From contig JAUTDP010000006.1 in NCBI GenBank assembly GCA_033439795.1, positions 744,001-808,000 of the forward strand: a stretch of 64,000 bases of DNA. The letters are read 5' to 3'. Positions 1-10,995 of this stretch are shown one piece after another (positions within the stretch are counted from its first letter, which is position 1; each line of letters opens with the position of its first letter). This DNA is from Sordaria brevicollis (Eukaryota > Ascomycota > Sordariomycetes > Sordariales > Sordariaceae). The translations under genes were made by a program, and so were the position numbers. The notes under the pieces are model-generated. The model was given only the letters and a program-made list of their open reading frames with translations. It was not told where the DNA came from and did no database searches.

Positions 1-2
1 AC

Positions 3-3000
3 AACGTGGTGGAACCGGAAGGCGCCGGCGATGGCGGAAACGACTTCACGATTTCCAACCCTCAACTGGGCGGACCTCCCATTCCCGAAGCCGGCTTCAC
101 TTTCACAGCCCTGACACCGAGTATCACGAACCGATCGGGCATCGTAACACAGCAGACATCCCATGTCCTGCTGGGCGGACACACGCAGCATGCCTTCGTC
201 AACATGAGCACCGCAGCCATTTGGAGTCTGCCGGAAGAGACGTGGAGCTTTGTGTCGATTAACCCACCTGCCCAAGAACCAGTCGAGTCGTCAGCTGGTG
301 GTGGTCAGGCGGACCTAGTAGTTTTGAATGTGCACCAAAAGCGACCGAAGCTGAAGCAGAAAAGAGGAGGACTAACAACTGTGGATAGCAGATCGGGACA
401 CACGACTGTCTTGAGTGAGGATGGAAGCAGCTTGGTCATTCTTGGAGGATGGGTAGGAGATGTGTCGCAACCGGCAGAGCCACAGCTTGTGGTCATCAAG
501 ATCGGGGCAACTTATGATGATTGGAGATGGGAGATTCCTGACAAAGACCACGCACAAATCTTCGGGGACGGAGAAGGCCTATATGGTCATGGTGCCGTTG
601 TCTTGCCGGGGAACGTGATGATGGTCTATGGAGGGCGAGAGATCAAGTCGCCCAAGGCAGCATCTTCCAAGACCAAGGTCAAGAGGTTCCTCAACTCCAT
701 CCTTGGTATCGCAGATAACAGCAGCCTCGAGAAACGACAATCGACTACTGCTACGAATACTCCGAGATTTTTCAATATGACGTCCCAATCCTGGTCGACA
801 ACGTATACCAACCCACGACCAGATGCGAACGGCAATTCGACTGTCGACATCCCTCCTACTACAAGCGATCCATCTGATTCCACCAAGGTCAAACACGATC
901 TCGGACTTACACTTGGGTTGGCACTGGGCCTAGGCGTTCCGCTCGTTGCTATTATCTTCACAGTACTGTTCTGCCTGTGGCGACGACGACAACGCCGCCG
1001 GGCCCAACGCGATCAAACCATTCGTAGCTTGTCTATGGGCATGGCTCCTAGTGTCTATGGTACGGGCTTTGGCGGTAGCCTCAGGCATAGCATCAGTGAC
1101 TGGGGCGAGAATCCATCCAGTTATACCAACTACGACAATGAAATGGCCGAGCAAAGAAGCGGCGCTTTCGGCTTCCAGTTTCCCTGGAACACAAACAACG
1201 ACTCGCAAGGCCAGGGCACTCGGTCTCTCAGTGGTGGTTATCAAGTTGTTGGTCAACCAGGCCACTACCAGCCATCTAGTCCGCCGGCTGCTAATAGCAC
1301 CGGGGCTGGAGTTGGCAGGTTGCGAAATGCAAGGGGTCTCTACATCCCTACCAATGGTATGGACTCCGTGCCGCTGCCTGGAAGAGGGAACGTGAATCCT
1401 AATGGGATTCACCCCATCTACGAAGAGGCGGACGAGGATAATGAATACAATGAAAAAGATGGAGGGGATCTGGGTGCGTCAAAACGGCTGATTAGCCCCG
1501 AGTATGATGATGATCCATTCATCACCCCGGCCGGAAGCATCCTACGGGCAAGCGCTGTGGCCAGCACCTCATATCCGCCAACTAGCAGTGGAAGCGGAAG
1601 TGGAAGCGGGGGAAGCATGCACGAAGGAAATTCCAGCCCTGGCTTGCCACCACCAGAGGTCATCTCTTTCTCTCCAAAACAGGGAAACATTCAGGATCCA
1701 GAAGTTCAAGGTTGGAAGACAGATGTGGACGTGGCGGACGCCGTGCTTGCAGCTAAAATCAGCCGGCATGGATCCGTAACTACCACTCACCGTGCCGCCA
1801 CTGCTGCTTCGCTCGAGGCTGCCACTCACCAACCTTTATCGCCTACCAGCGCAACTCGTGTAGTGTCATCACCTCCACGCCGACTATCGAACAAATCCAA
1901 CAAGTCCAAGAGGGCCGTCTCCAACCCACTGAGCAAGAGCATGTTGGACATCTCCGATGACTCTCGTGCGAGCAGCGACCATCGTACGGGAAGCAACCTT
2001 TCCGACCGCAGCGCCTTTAGTTTCATTGCTGGTGGCGAGCATCAACAAGCACCCCCTCTTTCCCCAGCTCATCACCAACTCCGGGTGGCGGCAGCAGCAG
2101 GAGAGATTCCAAAACCGGGCAGTTCTGGCAGCGGAAAGTCTGGCAACAGCGGCCACTCAGGAAACAGCGGGAGCAACCACTCACTCGCACCCTCCGCCGT
2201 CTCTAGTGGCTCGCACTCCGGTTCCACGGCGTTTGCGTCCGCTAAATCCAACCTTCCCACACCTACTCCCAACTTCAACTCTCTACAGGCCGAAGGCGCT
2301 GATCTTCTGTTCCCCACTCCGGGTTCAGGAAGCAATGACCGCCCGAGTGTCGAAGAAGGCGGCGATCATCAAGAGTCTGAAGAGGACTGGGAACCAATTC
2401 CCAGCTCACCATCCAAAACCCGTCGGAATTCCCGTCTCGACTCCCGTCCGCGCAGCTGGCTGGGCAGCCTTAAGCGGATGCTCAGCGTCAGCGGAGGGTC
2501 GGGCGGATCTGGAAGCTCCGGCGGCGATAGCAGTCCGACCAAGGAGAGCTTATTGCATGGTCACGAAGCTAGTGGCTTCGATCAACCTCACATGTCTCTG
2601 ATCGGCCTTAATCCCGGTGCGCTGGGGTTGGGATTGGTGAGGAGAAAGCAAGGTCGCGAGGCCTGGGATAGCAATGGAGAAGGATCCTCGACTAGACAGG
2701 CCGCTGGAGGAGAAAACAATGAGGCCTTTGGAGAAGGAGGTCAGGGAGATGAATGGGATGTGGAGAAGGCGGTCGAGCAGCGGTTGGTTCAGGTCATGTT
2801 TACCGTGCCCAAGGAGCGCCTGAGGGTGGTCAACGCGGAGATTGAGCGGGAAGAGTCCATTATTCTGTGCGATGTCAACGACGAGGGAAGTCGAACCAGT
2901 CGAAGTGGTACTCCCATGAGTGTTGGCAAGGGGAAGGGTAAAGAAAGGGCTGAGGGACAGACACCGGATACTATCGAGATCAATGCCGGCGAGAGCGTGA

Positions 3001-4004
3001 GGAAAATATCCGGTGGCAGCCAACAACAGCCGGAGGCTGAACCCAGGTCGGAGTCAGACTTGGCGACAACTCCAATGTTTACGCCAGCGTCGGAAGTTCC
3101 CGGCCAGGAGCATCCTCAAGTTTATCTCCATCCGACTGGGAGCCCTACGCGCAAACGGACACCCTCGCCATTACCCCTGCTGGATCTAACCCTTCCCTCT
3201 CCACTAACCCTTTCGCTCTCACGTTCTCCCTCACCGTCGCTCTCCCTCCATCTACCAGAATCATCCCAGACTCCACGACAACCATCAGGCTCATCATCCC
3301 TTCAGCCTCCATCACCAGCCAAATCTCACACCACCGCTATCCGCAATCGATCAAGCACACATGGTCTCAACCTTTCGACACCCACATCCTCACCTTCCAA
3401 GAGGACACCCTCCTCTGAGGGATCCGGCCTTAGGCCAGGCAAAGAAAACCAAATCACCCCCTCGCCTTCACCCTCTCCCGAAAAGCGCGGTCACGGCCAT
3501 AGCAAATCGTATGCCCCCTCGGTTCGCTCAACATACAGCGTGCATTCCCTCCGGAGCATAGCAAGCGGCGTATCCGACGCCGGCACCGTGACGGTGCATG
3601 AGGCCGAGGCAGTCAAGATGGAACGAGTTTCGCTGGCTTCGGTGTCGGAGGTGCGCTCTTCTGTTGAGGCGCTAGGTGAGATTCAGAACCAGCCACAGGC
3701 ATCGACGGCGTCACTTGATTCCGAGTTGCGTCATTCAAAGTCGCAATCTCAGACGCAATCGCCGACTCAGCCAATTCAACCACCACCTCCGCGCCCAACA
3801 CCGTCCCCAGGTCCAGGTGCAGTTTCCGGACCTAGGAGGACGAGAACGAGGGTTTTGGATTTGGTGGAAAAGTTTGAGAATGTTGGGAGCCGAGACACAA
3901 GTCCAGCGCCGTCGACTGCTGCAGCGTCGGCGGTGAGTGGAAATAGTGGTGGTAGTGGGAGTGGCGCAAGACCAGGACTAACGAGGAGGCCGACTGGAAG
4001 TTAG
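3..4004 (+). CDS. Kelch/beta-propeller single-pass membrane protein, 3' part
   Basis: The reading frame is open from the window edge to a TAG at 4002-4004, so the gene begins upstream and only its last ~1333 codons are visible. The first ~270 residues contain kelch-like blades: VLLGGHTQHAF, SRSGHTTVLSEDGSSLVILGG, LYGHGAVVLPGNVMMVYGG, then a FFNMTSQSWS strand. This suits an extracellular or luminal galactose-oxidase/kelch propeller. Around visible residues 298-322 a hydrophobic stretch (GLALGLGVPLVAIIFTVLF) is followed by CLWRRRQRRR, a classic membrane anchor with a basic stop-transfer signal. The remaining ~1000 residues are a Ser/Pro/Gly-rich, low-complexity tail with no domain I recognise, probably cytoplasmic and disordered. 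Fungal proteins with this layout are known only as kelch or galactose-oxidase-like surface proteins. The function is inferred from architecture only. No intron is needed within this part. Confidence 0.8.
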   Translation, partial: NVVEPEGAGDGGNDFTISNPQLGGPPIPEAGFTFTALTPSITNRSGIVTQQTSHVLLGGHTQHAFVNMSTAAIWSLPEETWSFVSINPPAQEPVESSAGGGQADLVVLNVHQKRPKLKQKRGGLTTVDSRSGHTTVLSEDGSSLVILGGWVGDVSQPAEPQLVVIKIGATYDDWRWEIPDKDHAQIFGDGEGLYGHGAVVLPGNVMMVYGGREIKSPKAASSKTKVKRFLNSILGIADNSSLEKRQSTTATNTPRFFNMTSQSWSTTYTNPRPDANGNSTVDIPPTTSDPSDSTKVKHDLGLTLGLALGLGVPLVAIIFTVLFCLWRRRQRRRAQRDQTIRSLSMGMAPSVYGTGFGGSLRHSISDWGENPSSYTNYDNEMAEQRSGAFGFQFPWNTNNDSQGQGTRSLSGGYQVVGQPGHYQPSSPPAANSTGAGVGRLRNARGLYIPTNGMDSVPLPGRGNVNPNGIHPIYEEADEDNEYNEKDGGDLGASKRLISPEYDDDPFITPAGSILRASAVASTSYPPTSSGSGSGSGGSMHEGNSSPGLPPPEVISFSPKQGNIQDPEVQGWKTDVDVADAVLAAKISRHGSVTTTHRAATAASLEAATHQPLSPTSATRVVSSPPRRLSNKSNKSKRAVSNPLSKSMLDISDDSRASSDHRTGSNLSDRSAFSFIAGGEHQQAPPLSPAHHQLRVAAAAGEIPKPGSSGSGKSGNSGHSGNSGSNHSLAPSAVSSGSHSGSTAFASAKSNLPTPTPNFNSLQAEGADLLFPTPGSGSNDRPSVEEGGDHQESEEDWEPIPSSPSKTRRNSRLDSRPRSWLGSLKRMLSVSGGSGGSGSSGGDSSPTKESLLHGHEASGFDQPHMSLIGLNPGALGLGLVRRKQGREAWDSNGEGSSTRQAAGGENNEAFGEGGQGDEWDVEKAVEQRLVQVMFTVPKERLRVVNAEIEREESIILCDVNDEGSRTSRSGTPMSVGKGKGKERAEGQTPDTIEINAGESVRKISGGSQQQPEAEPRSESDLATTPMFTPASEVPGQEHPQVYLHPTGSPTRKRTPSPLPLLDLTLPSPLTLSLSRSPSPSLSLHLPESSQTPRQPSGSSSLQPPSPAKSHTTAIRNRSSTHGLNLSTPTSSPSKRTPSSEGSGLRPGKENQITPSPSPSPEKRGHGHSKSYAPSVRSTYSVHSLRSIASGVSDAGTVTVHEAEAVKMERVSLASVSEVRSSVEALGEIQNQPQASTASLDSELRHSKSQSQTQSPTQPIQPPPPRPTPSPGPGAVSGPRRTRTRVLDLVEKFENVGSRDTSPAPSTAAASAVSGNSGGSGSGARPGLTRRPTGS

Positions 4005-4829
4005 GTAATTACCGGTCGTCCGTACTCTTGGTGTTGATGCGTGTACGAGTTTGCAACGGGGTTTTACGGGGTGTTGTATGGGATGAATCCGGTTACCGAG
4101 GCATTTTGTCGATAAGGCCATTCTCATCTAGTGTATCTGTCGGCATTTCCAAAGGCAAGGGAGTTCAGAAGGTTTTGTTTTTGCTTTTTGTTGCTGTGTA
4201 GGGATTGAGCCCACCGCGCTTTTGTCCCATCATCGGTGTCGGTGTACTGTATAAAGTTAGATGTCATATGGGCGATGTTCTGTACGTTTAATTGGACAGC
4301 GAGCGAGCGAGTGAATCCTTCGCATCTTAAACATTCCCCTTCCATGTTGTGTGGTAATTGACTCTCGCTAACAATGACAGAAAAGCGTTAGACCGGAACC
4401 GTGAGCCTGGATTCTTCTTAGATCGTGCTTCCTTCCCGTGTTGATGGGATCAGGGGTTGGGCACGTTTAAACAAGTCTCCGGTCTAGACCCGTCGAGCTG
4501 GAAATGCCGGGGAACTGCCCTGTTGCTGGCAACAAACCCATTTCGGCTCCGATCAAACATTGGCGGCTAAACCATCAAACTTCGACGCTATTGAATCTAC
4601 AACGGGTCGAACTATTGGTTTTCTACGGCCAAAAGAGGGCAAGACAGTCCAGCTGAAAGTTGAAATGATGAAATTGCCGATGTATCGCATGAGCTATCAT
4701 GAGTGCGGTGGCGACATAAAGAGACTCTATGTCCCTTCTTCATAGCAACCGCTTCTTCTTATTTTACTCAAGGTTGGATTTCACCTCTGTCATTCGTTTT
4801 ACTCCAGTGTACAGTCACTCGTTCAAGCC
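4005..4829. other. Intergenic region between kelch protein and secreted protein
   Basis: This holds the 3' flank of the upstream gene and the promoter of the downstream one. The only ORFs are under 75 codons, lack an ATG context or homology that I recognise, and look like chance. The 100 bases before 4830 are pyrimidine-rich, as is common before fungal start codons. Confidence 0.5.
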
Positions 4830-6246
4830 ATGAGGAATTTTGGTGTTGTCGCCCTTTCGGGTGCTGCCCTCTTGCAGGTGGCTTCCGCTTCTTGCTGCCG
4901 CAATAACTCGTGCTTCAAGGGTATGTTCAATGAAGATCTTCCTTCGATTCTCTTGCAATCAGACCCATGAGACTGACGATCAATGATGAACAGCCGTTGC
5001 TATGGCGGAGAACGAGGGTGTTGAGGACTGCAAGGCCAACCTCATCGTCACCGTGACCCCTTCGGCCCCAGAGGCAAGCACCGTCACCGAAACCGTTACG
5101 CTCGTGCAGAGCGCCGTCGATACCGTCCTCTTCACCGAGACGACGACCGAGATCGCCTCTACCGAGACCCGGATCCTCACCGAGACCACTACCGTCACCG
5201 GCGCTACCGAAACCAACTTTCTCACTGAAATCGTCACCGTGCCTTATACCACCACCGTGGTTTCACTCCTGCCCGAGGTCACCTCGACCGCGACCAGCTA
5301 CCAGGATGACATCTTGACCATGAAGAAGGTGAAGGCTCGCGACACTTTGACCTTCATTTCGGAAGCCGACCCTCTTCCCACCTCTTCCGAGGCCAGCACC
5401 TCTGAGGTCAGCACCAGCGCCGACACCTTCCCCGCCCTCCCCACCTACGCCTCCCTCGTCTGCGCCGACTGGGCCAAGTACTCTAAAGCCTGCAAATGCG
5501 TCGGCGTAACCGCCACGACCGTCACCCTCCCCGCCGCCTCCGCGCCGCCCATTGAGACCGTGACCGTGACCGCCTCCGACGCGCTCACCACCGTCGTCTC
5601 CACCCTCTCCAGCACCGTCACCGACATCATCTCCGTCACCGAGACCGTCTCCGACACCGAAACCTCCACCATCGGCGCCACGGAGCTCATCACTGCCACC
5701 GCCACCCTCACCACCTCCGCCCCCGTCGAAACCGTCGTTTCAACCTCCACCGCCGTCTCCGTCGTCCCCTTGACCTGCAGACCCCGGAACATCCCCTTCC
5801 GCGCTAGCACACCCTTCCCCGACGGTTCCACGCGCTGGATGAACTCCGTCTCCAACACCATCGTCGCCTGGCAATCCTTCGCCTCTGGAACCACCGGCAG
5901 CGGCCTTTACTCTTCCACCTGGCAGGTCGACGCCAACGGCATGCTCGAGCAGGTTAACGTTCTTCCGGGCCAGACGCAGGTGTTGGCCATGTACGTCGAC
6001 GCGACGCGCACGCTGGAGACGGCGCAGGTGCTTGTTAGGGCTAGGAGCGAGGTGGAGGCTGCTGTAGACCAGGGCAGGTGGGCGAGGGTGAAGGGGTGCG
6101 TGAACGCAGCGACGGGAGAGCTGACGATGTCGACGGTTAGGGAGAGGCGGAATATTTTGAGCTGTGGGAATGGGTTGTATATGTCGAGTGGGGACGGCAA
6201 GGATGTGAGGAGTGATTGTTTGGTTTTGAGGCCTGTTGTTGCTTAG
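4830..6246 (+). CDS. Secreted Thr/Val/Glu-repeat protein, hypothetical
   Basis: Two exons, 4830-4920 and 4994-6246, give 447 residues. The intron (4921-4993) has a GTATGT donor, a CTGAC branch site and a CAG acceptor, and joins phase 1 to give a continuous CFKAVAMAENEG. The ATG at 4830 opens a signal peptide (MRNFGVVALSGAALLQVASA) followed at once by CC and a further Cys, as in many small secreted fungal proteins. The exon-2 frame alone, from its internal Met at 5002, would miss this signal. Residues ~45-250 are rich in TVTETVT-type Thr/Val/Glu repeats, interrupted by a Cys-containing segment (LVCADWAKYSKACKC). The C-terminal ~150 residues look globular, with LTCRPRNIPFRAS and paired Cys. Codon use is strongly C-ending, typical of a well-expressed gene. 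I recognise no enzyme domain. A cell-surface or wall-associated role is plausible but inferred. Confidence 0.78.
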
Positions 6247-9200
6247 AGGACTGGCTGGGGATGAGAGGATGAGAGGATGAGAGAGAGGGGGATGAAAGGG
6301 GGAGGGATGAAGTAATGGATGGGAGGGGATACGAAAAGATGGAGATGAAGTATAATACGGGTTGCATGTAGAGATGATGAGGTTGTTGTTGCATATAACT
6401 TTTCATGATGGAAGACTTCTTCAGATCATATTCACCTTGGCTCACGCCACCAAGCAAGTTACTTTGTTCTTTTGATAGAAAGGAAAAACATCTAGCGACG
6501 AACATATGTACCTAATTAATCATATCTTTAACAGGAATAAAAACACTTGAGGTTCTTTCTCGTGAGATTCCAAAAATGAACAAATGAGATAATGAAAATA
6601 GAAGCACCAAAAAATAATGATACTTCGCTGGGAAACCGCTTGGTGAAAACCCAGAGCACTTGCTTTAAGATGACACTGGTTGTCGCTATTGTCGCTGGTG
6701 TTGTTCGCTGGTGATAATAATGATTTTGCTGTTTTCGCTGTTGTTGTCGCTGGTCATGATGTTCGCTGTCGTTCTTCGCTGAAACGTTGCGCTGGTATGA
6801 TGAGTTTGCTCACCATGGGAGAGTGCCCAGGTCTTGCCCGGACAGCTCTCCCATAGTTTTTTTGTTGTTTTCGTTTTGGGATCGAAGCTGTGAGTTGAAT
6901 TGACGGCCTTTCGTCCAATGTGTGGTTTACTTTGAGGTGGGGCTGGAATCAGTCAGCTATTCTACGACTATTCTTGTTCGGTACTAGTGGGGATTCTGAA
7001 CTAGCCCAAATAGGCATGGGCATATATGAGCAGGCCTAACGAACGGCCCCGTTTTCAATCTCAGATGGCAAGTCCAACATCACCACAACATAGAGGTAAC
7101 ACGGCGAGACGTGAAATTAGTTGAAGACTTTAGAATCGCACTTAGTTTTTTTTCTAGCTTGTTATAATTCAAAGTTGCTTTGATGTGAATAATCACTTTA
7201 CATCCAGAGAAACGCTATGACCGGTAGTTCTCTTGACTCAATACATTCCAAGTGTCTACAGCATATTGGATCTTCTCGACTTCCGACCACTGCTTTGCGC
7301 TACCGGAACACATTGGCTTTCGATCATTTTCTGTAATGCATGTATCAACATAACTGTTCTGTCGGTGAGCTTCTCTGTTGTTGAAAAACGGAGATCTGTC
7401 ATTCTTTCTTTTTCGGTCTATTTTCACGATTCCTTCGTCAAATACGAAAACATCGGGTGTAGAAGAGTGGCTGAATGGCTTCTCAAGAAGGATAGATAGG
7501 TGGTTGAATAACAAAGTGACAGTCTTGCTGACTGGAATGAGAAGGAAAACGGCACTGGAAGTTTCCTCACATTAGCTTGCTAGACTTCCGTTGTCCGTGT
7601 TTTGGTTCTTGTTTTATTCCACTCCCCAATTGTTTCCCGTTGTCCTTGTTTTGTCTCGTCTGGTTTCAGTCAGACCCAACCCAACGGCCGAGTGTCCGTC
7701 GGTCCTTATACTTTGTCGTTTGCTGTCATTTGCGTACTTTTCTTCTTGTGTGTTTGGTAGGAGGACTTGATGGTTAAACAGAGGGCGCTCTGGAAGCCAA
7801 AGGTAGAAGATGAAGTCGTCGTGCAAAGTCTAAGTCAGTTTGACATTGCTGTCACTGTTCTTGTTAACTGTCCAACAGTTGCCGGATATCTTTGACGGTA
7901 GCAGTTTTTGGCTCCTGTGTAGGCTCAAAACTGAGCAGCAACTACTGGTGTACTGATTCATCTTTCATCTTCATCATTAACTGGTTTTTGTTCGGTCACG
8001 GAGAGAGGCGGGACCGGGAGCCGAATCGTGCCCGTCTGGTGCTTACCTGCAAACTCTTCTGTTCCGAACTTCCGAGAGGGCGGTAAACCACTTTTTTCAA
8101 AAAGAGAATGAAGACCGGGGAGCTGACGGCTTTCATACGTCAGCCAGAGTGATACAGAAATGAAGACCCCCTTTCGGCCTTCCTTTACGTTGGCCAGGGT
8201 ACGCATACCGAGTTTTCAGAAGGTTATCAATATTCTTCGTTCTCCAGAACTTCCATTATTCCTCTTCTCTTTTCAAGCAGTAATCCTCGTTCATCTACAG
8301 TTCTCTCTAAGTGCAGGCCTCGTCGCCGTGACACAACATACAACACCTGGGAGTTGCCGTGTGGCCCTTGTGGCCCATGTCCACTTCCTGCTGTGAACCC
8401 GCACAAGTCGGAACCGGAAATCGAGACAGCTTTGCGTTCTCTGTTTCATCTTCATCTACTACCGAAAAAGTTTTCGGTATTGATGTTCATTTATTTCGTT
8501 GGCTGGTCCTAACCGAGACGAAACCACAACAGGGAACACAGACACGGACAAGGTTACTAAGCCTTTTCCCTGACTAGACTTGGCTGAGTGACCGAATCTT
8601 TGCCTTGTGTACTTGAGCTTTCGGTCGTGCAAAGATGGGAAGTGGGAGGCCTCGTTGCCTCGCTATTCTTCATTTTTCTTTCCGAAGGTTGGCGACAGAA
8701 AGATGACATGTTGGTTGGACTGCTTGCGGGTATGTGTATTCTCGTCATGTTACTGTCCTCCGATCTGTGGTCAGGTCAGTATAACCCATTGTGTTGCAAG
8801 GGAAACTGCTCGACTGAAGGGATCGCCTTTGGGATAAACTCACAATGGAAAATGATCCCAGGCCCCATCAAGCTATGATTACTTACTGATTAACCACGGT
8901 TGAGAAGTGACCGAAATAGGACCGGTTAAGGCATTTCAGAATATGTCCAAGGCCGTTCTGGGGAATCACGGATTGTCGAAGGTAGAAAGCACTAAAAGGT
9001 CTCTCTATCCCGTACTCTCACGATGGACTGTGTGGGTGATATTGCGCCAGAGTCGTTCGAGAATGACCCCCGCACCTACTTTGTTCTAAGAAGTGTGCTT
9101 CGTATTACCTCAACTTGGCGTGGCACTGCTTCGTGTTCACCCAGAAGCGTCAACACTATAGACTACCTTACGAATCCTGGACTTGTGTGTTTAAATCGCC

Positions 9201-9654
9201 AAAAGTCGAATGGCTGGTGAACAAGAAGCATGATGAAAACTGTGTAGAAAAGCCGCTATCATGGAAGAACAGGCAAGCCAGCACTTCCTGGCTTCATATC
9301 TTCATGAAAGGCCACAAGAGTGAGACTTTCTCAGTCAGTCATATGCAGTTGTGGAAAACAAGCAGCAGACGCGTAACACTGGCTAAACTGATGTGCATCA
9401 CCGACCTCCCCAGTTTCTCTGTTTTATTGTCGATCATGGACCGGTGAAGAAGCGATCGAGCGCGGGTCATGAACAAACCCCTCATTGTTGATCTGGGGAT
9501 GAAACGCATAACTTCCAAGAACTTGGCAAGAAACCGAGGCTCTGGATAGCATTTTTCAACCTGAGGGGGTCGGAAAGATGGAGTTCTCTTTAAACGGCCG
9601 TCCCTATAGGGCGGTATCACGACCAGCCCATGTTGTTTAACTTTTTCTTTATAG
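6247..9654. other. Gene-poor region without convincing coding sequence
   Basis: About 3.4 kb of near-normal base composition with no ORF over ~110 codons and none that starts well or looks like a protein family. It contains a cluster of CGCTG motifs (6627-6793) and a hairpin followed by a T-run (6815-6870), listed separately. The rest may be UTR, a noncoding transcript or an old degraded gene. The sequence does not decide. Confidence 0.45.
6815..6870 (+). terminator. Hairpin followed by T-run, possible end of a noncoding RNA
   Basis: ATGGGAGAG at 6815-6823 is perfectly complementary to CTCTCCCAT at 6846-6854, with a 22-nt GC-rich loop, and is followed within four bases by a T-rich tract (TTTTTTTGTTGTTTT). 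It lies directly after the CGCTG-rich tract. The structure is seen in the sequence. Its role as a pol III-type or processing 3' end is a guess, because fungal mRNAs do not end this way. Confidence 0.3.
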
Positions 9655-9969
9655 TAAAGATCCTAGTAGTTGCAAGTGGGGCTGGCAGCCAGAATTTCTA
9701 GCAAAAGGGGGGGTTTTGCAAAAGAGGGTACGTATGCACAGACCACTCTAAGCCTTCTGGCCACTGGGTGAGGGGAACCAGGGCGAAAAAGCGGACCGCC
9801 AAGCCCCCGGTAAGCGGGTATAAGTATCCGCGCCCACCAAAATCAAACCCCTTCTTTTGCAAATCCGCCCTTAAAACCGTTATAATAGTAATTAGTAATC
9901 CTCCCCCGTAAAGGGAATACGGGCAGCCAAATTCCCTTATAAAAGGGGGGGTTTTAGCAAAAGGGGGGG
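9655..9969 (+). repeat. Repeat unit, least RIP-mutated copy
   Basis: A ~315-bp unit begins TAAAGATCCTAGTAGTTGC and ends CAAAAGGGGGGG. It carries AAAAGGGGGGGTTTT near both ends. The same unit occurs at about 10158-10472 on this strand and inverted at about 10503-10817. Against the 10158 copy the differences I read are transitions (for example CTGGCCACTGGGTG here against TAATTATTAAGTA-like sequence there), the signature of RIP. This copy is closest to the parent sequence. I recognise no coding potential or known element family. Confidence 0.75.
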
Positions 9970-9979
9970 CTTGTAATTG

Positions 9980-10472
9980 CTTCGCACCGGGCTTCCTTTC
10001 GGCCTTCTTTTTCTACAGCGGTAAAATAACGGGTATAAATATCCGCGATTAATATTAATTCCCGTCTACCGGCGTCTACCGTATAATTTATAAAAATAGG
10101 CAAATTATAACGGCAAATTTATACGTACGTTAATAGAGGCCTTATTTTTATTAATTATAATAAAGATCCTAATAATTATAAATAAAGTTAGTAATTAGAA
10201 TTTTTAATAAAAGGGGGGGTTTTATAAAAGAGGGTACGTATATATAAATTATTTTAAACCTTTTAATTATTAAGTAAGGGGAATTAAGGCGAAAAAGTAA
10301 ATTATTAAACCCCTAGTAAGCGGGTATAAATATCCGCGCCCACTAAAATTAAACCCTTTCTTTTATAAATTCGCCTTTAAAACTATTATAATAATAATTA
10401 ATAATCCTCCCCCGTAAAAGGAATGCGGGTAGCTAAATTCCTTTATAAAAGGAGGGGTTTTAATAAAAGGGG
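9980..10472 (+). repeat. Left arm of 493-bp inverted repeat
   Basis: This arm is the reverse complement of 10503-10995 with no gap. Paired positions sum to 20975 at the outer edge (9980/10995), the middle (10161/10814) and the inner edge (10468/10507). Differences between arms are C/T and G/A transitions in both directions, so each arm has been RIPped independently. The left arm is the more AT-rich. The inner ~315 bp is the repeat unit also found at 9655-9969. Confidence 0.85.
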
Positions 10473-10502
10473 AGGAGTAAAGATCCTAGCAATTGTAAAC
10501 CC

Positions 10503-10995
10503 CCCCTTTTATTAAAACCCCCCCTTTTATAAGGGAATTTAGCTACCCGTATTCCCTCTACGAAGGAGGATTATTAATTGCTATTATAACGGTTTTAAGG
10601 GCGGATTTATAAAAGAAGGGGTTTAATTTTAGTAAGCGCGGATATTTATACCCGTTTACCGGGGGCTTAATAGTCCGTTTTTTCGCCCTAATTCCCCTTA
10701 CTTAATAGTTAGAAGGTTTAGAGTAGTTTATATATACGTACCCTCTTTTATAAAACCCCCCCTTTTATTAGAAATTTTAGCTACTAATTTTATTTGCAAT
10801 TACTAGGATCTTTATTATAATTGGCAAAAATAAGGCCTCTATTAACGTACGTATAGATTTATTATTATAATTTGCCTATCTTTATAAGCTGTACGGTAAA
10901 CGCCGGTAGATGGGAATTGATATTGGTCGCGGATATTTGTACCCGTTGTCTTGCCGCCGCAGAAAAAGAAGGCCGAAAGGAAGCCCGGTGCGAAG
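10503..10995 (-). repeat. Right arm of 493-bp inverted repeat
   Basis: Reverse complement of 9980-10472, separated by a 30-bp spacer (10473-10502) that itself contains the first bases of another unit (TAAAGATCCTAGCAATTG). The outer ~180 bp of this arm is less mutated than the left (for example GCGGCAAGACAACGG-like sequence is kept when read inward). It probably arose by head-to-head duplication or transposon insertion before RIP. Confidence 0.85.

Noticed and set aside
4560..4745. 61-codon plus-strand ORF before the secreted protein
   Set aside because: It lacks an ATG start, is short and shows no coding character.
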